Shown here: piece by piece, positions 6,601 to 7,951 of the stretch
How the letters are laid out: every line of letters begins with the position of its first letter
Numbering within the stretch: position 1 is the stretch's first letter
Assembly (NCBI GenBank): GCA_020024465.1
Contig: JAHHTT010000073.1
Location: forward strand, 1-7,951
Reading direction: 5' to 3'
Source: Odoribacter sp.
GTDB taxonomy: Bacteria; Bacteroidota; Bacteroidia; Bacteroidales; Marinifilaceae
Length of the DNA: 7,951 nucleotides
The notes under the pieces: generated by a model
The model's database searches: none
Seen by the model: only the letters and a program-made list of their open reading frames with translations
What the model was told of the DNA's origin: nothing
Position numbers and translations under genes: made by a program

Positions 6601-6762
6601 TTTCTTACGCAGAATATTAGCGATATAATCGGCCAGCATCTTTGGTGATTCTGCATTGTCAATATTTCGCAAATTACAAGTAAGGTTATTATTTTCTGCT
6701 TCAATAATATCCTTATCCAGTTGATCATTGATTAAGTTTTCGTATATACCTTTTTCCAACAT
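3661..6762 (-). CDS. HKD nuclease / SF2 DEAH helicase / DUF3427 protein
   Basis: This 1033-residue protein is a full-length member of the HKD-helicase-DUF3427 group. Residues 1-110 are a helical lead-in. About 115-275 is a phospholipase D-like domain with one HKD-type motif: HAKSYIF (H214, K216) and GSSNLSKS at 232-239. One motif per chain means two chains would form the active site, as in other single-HKD nucleases. The classical Asp after HxK is not at its usual place. The helicase follows: LLPHQKQIL at 310-318, Walker A AATGTGKT at 337-344, DEAHH at 437-441, GLTATPERMDG at 461-471, motif V DIFNEGVDIP at 611-620, and motif VI QQLGRGLR at 639-646. From about 885 to 1030 the DUF3427-like domain shows YTREEIFTLVG, LFVTLNKSDRDFSPSTQYNDY, LFHWQSQ and LLFVREEKKDGFG. 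Together these predict an ATP-driven, cytoplasmic nucleic-acid translocase coupled to cleavage, probably a defence enzyme; the substrate is not shown. No strong Shine-Dalgarno precedes the ATG. It has its own terminator at 3585-3624, and an IS982 end sits 18 bases upstream, likely replacing its native promoter. Confidence 0.92.
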   Translation of the reverse strand: MLEKGIYENLINDQLDKDIIEAENNNLTCNLRNIDNAESPKMLADYIANILRKKLEDTEEQQDRINIVNNILSGVGLTEEYQITQSKSLLAEVVSKEQAAIQAESQTSIVRPLSGFRVSNLFTGGNSKISIGEEIRREIASADEICFIVSFLKLSGLRIILDDLKNFCRQSNKKLRIITTTYCAVTEAKALLLLSQMPNTEIHISYNTNVERLHAKSYIFLRNSGLHTAYIGSSNLSKSAQTEGLEWNVRVTSVENPHIIKSALATFDMYWNSPNFEDFSIGGIEKFNREFKRNIIQFNSTDFKYQRYTLLPHQKQILDQLRVEREENNNYKNLVVAATGTGKTVISAFDYLDFSRRHPNSKILFTAHREEILRQSLSTYRSVLGDNNFGALWVGGCRPQEACEYEHLFVSISMLNSRFDDFFAKLGADYYDYIVIDEAHHSQADSYRKMLHHFSPKILLGLTATPERMDGRSLRPDFGGRISAEIRLPQALQAGLLTPFQYLCVTDNVDLSDDDLWNGQKYKIDKLDSVLCSAERVENIVSALHRYLADEYTCRALCFCVNKHHADYMASQLSKYGFNAHSLTSDTPTEQRKKLTKQIRNGEIHYLCVVDIFNEGVDIPEIDTVLFLRPTESLTIFLQQLGRGLRLSVGKTELTVLDFVAQANKKYEFANRFRALTLHPEKDIASQVKDGFTLLPPGCSIIMEKKARQYILDNIKNAIYNKNRLIREINSYTLLPTITQFIENNGQDIRIIYQTNRCWTTLKRDANRIDFEDDAITKHLVKGMANLVHHNSIKYLHFVERFVNGSKDYEKKEYHSFALMLYYNLFQEKYTSLGFNNIYEALALVHDNRYKYFKQEISEIVDYLLAHLKIKTAELDSALFPNLDLYGCYTREEIFTLVGKQTETKVMQGSVSGVFNLTEQNAILLFVTLNKSDRDFSPSTQYNDYVINDYLFHWQSQNTDAHNNKGGARYLEQQKKQRKILLFVREEKKDGFGNTSPFHCFGFVNFVESHGDRPMNIKWKLEKPVMAQYLNVI

Positions 6763-6780
6763 AATATTTGTTCATGTTTT

Positions 6781-6807
6781 ACCTTAATTAATGTGAGTCC
6801 GACGAAT
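6781..6807 (+). repeat. Left terminal inverted repeat of the IS982 relic
   Basis: The inner 18 bases AATGTGAGTCCGACGAAT (6790-6807) match the complement of the right end, AACGTGAGTTCGACGAAT, at 16 of 18 positions. Pairing continues less well out to 6781. The outermost base is 18 bases from the helicase start codon. Confidence 0.75.
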
Positions 6808-6892
6808 CATAAGTGTTTGTAAATTGGGCAATTAATGAATTTATTACATGTTTTGAATATTAATTCACAAATAATTACGGACAACAATCGTT

Positions 6893-7802
6893 ATAATCAC
6901 CGAAAGCAAAGTTATAGAATTATTTTGTATTGCAGATGATTTAGCTTCGCTGATTTTCAATTCTACATTTTTTTGACGCAATGATGGAAAAATATACGCT
7001 TAAATCCACCACAAAGGCAAGTATCACCATGACTCTACCATCACGAAGGCGGAAATCATGCTTATCATGATACTTTTTCATGACTCAGGATCCGTTACCT
7101 GAAGCATTTCTATATAAAAAGATCTGCAAGCATATGCGTCATCTCTTCCCCAAGGTCATCTCCTATAACTGTTGCTGAATTGGAAAAAGAGGTGGCCATA
7201 CCGTTGGCTCTATTCATCAAGAAGGAGCTTTTGGGGCAATGTACAAGTCTCAGTTTTGTTAATAGCGTCCCTTACGGGTATACAAAAACCAGAGAGTCCA
7301 TATTCACAAGATATCCAAAGAAATAGCACAAAAAGGCAAAAGTCCCATGGGATGTATTTTCGGATTCAAGCTGCATCTGATATGCAACGAGCGAGGAGAA
7401 CTCCTGAACTTCAGGATTACTCCTGGTGATATAGACGGGCACAAACCTATTAAATATAAGTAATTTATCTATGAAAATTTGTCAGCAAAAAGGGATATAC
7501 CCGCAAGATCCTGCTTAAAAGACTATTCATTGACGGAATACAACTTATAACCAAGCTAAAGAGTAATATAAAAGGAGCGTTGATATCCGTTTCTGACAGG
7601 TTGCTTCTCAAAAAACAGACTATTATCAAAACCGTCAATAATGAACTAAAGATAGCACAAGTGGAACATTCAAGGCATAGAACCTTTGATAACTTTATTG
7701 TCAACCTTACCTCAGGTATTGCCGCATATTGCTGTTTTCCAAAGAAGCTGTGTGTGTATCAATGTTTCTCAAACGATTGACACACAACTTGCATTGTTCT
7801 GA
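6893..7802 (+). pseudogene. IS982-family transposase, multiply frameshifted
   Basis: Pieces of one IS982 transposase are spread over all three plus frames: KVIELFCIADD (from 6908), FFDAMMEKYTLKSTTK, GKYHHDSTITKAEIMLIM then ILFHDSG, KKICKHMRHLFPKVISYN, AELEKEVAIPLALFIKKELL, KEIAQKGKSPMGCIFGFKLH then LICNERGELLNFRITPGD, RLFIDGIQLITKLKSNIKGA, QVEHSRHRTFDNFIVNL, and the family's C-terminus INVSQTIDTQLALF ending at 7800-7802. At least six frameshifts and several stops interrupt it. The expected start codon position (6893) is ATA rather than ATG. The first acidic position of the catalytic triad, normally FVDS, reads FVNS near 7258. It is clearly inactive. The stop codon abuts the right inverted repeat, as expected for this compact element. 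Confidence 0.85.
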
Positions 7803-7829
7803 ATTCGTCGAACTCACGTTCATTCATGT
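7803..7829 (-). repeat. Right terminal inverted repeat of the IS982 relic
   Basis: ATTCGTCGAACTCACGTT at 7803-7820 is the near-exact complement of the left end core at 6790-6807, and weaker pairing extends to 7829. It starts at the base after the transposase stop codon. Confidence 0.75.
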
Positions 7830-7951
7830 ATGGAAGATTGGTGTAGACAGTACAGATAATTGGAAGTTCCTGGACCATGAAATACCTGGTCCTGTGAAAT
7901 CCCTTGCATAAAATCTTCCTCAAACAAGTTGAGCGTATTTTCTGCCTTGAA
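7820..7951 (-). CDS. Partial unidentified gene, cut by the IS982 element
   Basis: On the minus strand a frame is open from the right edge of the window and stops at 7822-7820, inside the outer part of the IS982 inverted repeat. It reads FKAENTLNLFEEDFMQGISQ, then DQVFHGPGTSNYLYCLHQSS and IHE. The composition is protein-like and it lies in the same direction as, and upstream of, the helicase gene. The last three residues and the stop come from IS sequence, so the gene seems truncated by the insertion. I do not recognise the family. A 43-codon open frame could occur by chance, so this is a tentative call, and the 5' part is outside the window. Confidence 0.35.
   Translation of the reverse strand, partial: FKAENTLNLFEEDFMQGISQDQVFHGPGTSNYLYCLHQSSIHE

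Larger units (their letters stand above)
6781..7829 (+). mobile_element. Decayed IS982-family insertion sequence
   Basis: The element is about 1.05 kb, the usual size for IS982 elements. Its transposase relic is on the plus strand and it is bounded by imperfect terminal inverted repeats (22 of 27 positions match). Both ends begin with AC, as is common in this family. I see no target-site duplication next to the ends (left flank TTCATGTTTT, right flank ATGGAAGATT), which fits age or later rearrangement. It separates the helicase gene from a minus-strand frame at the right edge. The large number of lesions shows it is no longer mobile by itself. Confidence 0.8.

Noticed and set aside
7172..7704. 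An 85-codon plus-strand frame (7172-7429) and a 79-codon minus-strand frame (7465-7704)
   Set aside because: Both cross the IS982 transposase relic out of its true frames; the real homology is spread over shifted frames as described.

Overview
The window looks like an accessory stretch of a Bacteroidales genome (Bacteroides, Phocaeicola or Parabacteroides type). Grounds: A+T-rich DNA, promoters of the TTTG / TAnnTTTG form used by the Bacteroidota primary sigma factor, few strong Shine-Dalgarno sites, and remnants of IS982, IS5 and IS21-type elements whose translated fragments resemble Bacteroides transposases. This is a judgement from motifs, not from a database search.

Layout, left to right. 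At 87-130 a long hairpin closes a two-gene minus-strand operon: rloA (1055-2335, AAA15/ABC-type ATPase) followed 11 bases later by rloB (162-1043, TOPRIM-like RloB protein). A good promoter lies just upstream of rloA (2368-2400). From 2336 to 3660 there is no intact gene that I trust. That stretch holds a plus-strand promoter with no obvious gene behind it (2489-2519), two inverted pairs of a GTGTAAGC motif (2690-2829), a scrap of plus-strand reading frame, a strong plus-strand terminator (2921-2963), an array of ACGT-centred palindromes (2985-3070), a possible 38-codon gene, a broken IstB-like ATPase (3217-3411), the first codons of an IS5-family transposase (3519-3599), and a minus-strand terminator (3585-3624).

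The terminator serves the largest gene, 3661-6762 on the minus strand. It encodes a 1033-residue protein that joins an HKD (phospholipase D-like) nuclease domain, an SF2 DEAH-type helicase and a DUF3427-type C-terminal domain. Only 18 bases upstream of its start codon is one end of a decayed IS982-family element (6781-7829), with recognisable inverted repeats and a transposase broken by several frameshifts. Beyond it a minus-strand reading frame runs off the right edge (7820-7951) and is probably a gene cut by that insertion.

The likely biology is defence against phage or other incoming DNA. RloA/RloB is an ATPase-plus-TOPRIM pair of the kind seen in abortive-infection systems. The HKD-helicase-DUF3427 protein has the architecture of an NTP-driven nucleic-acid processing enzyme. 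The two modules share a strand but have separate terminators and are parted by mobile-element debris, so I treat them as neighbours in a defence island and not as one proven system.
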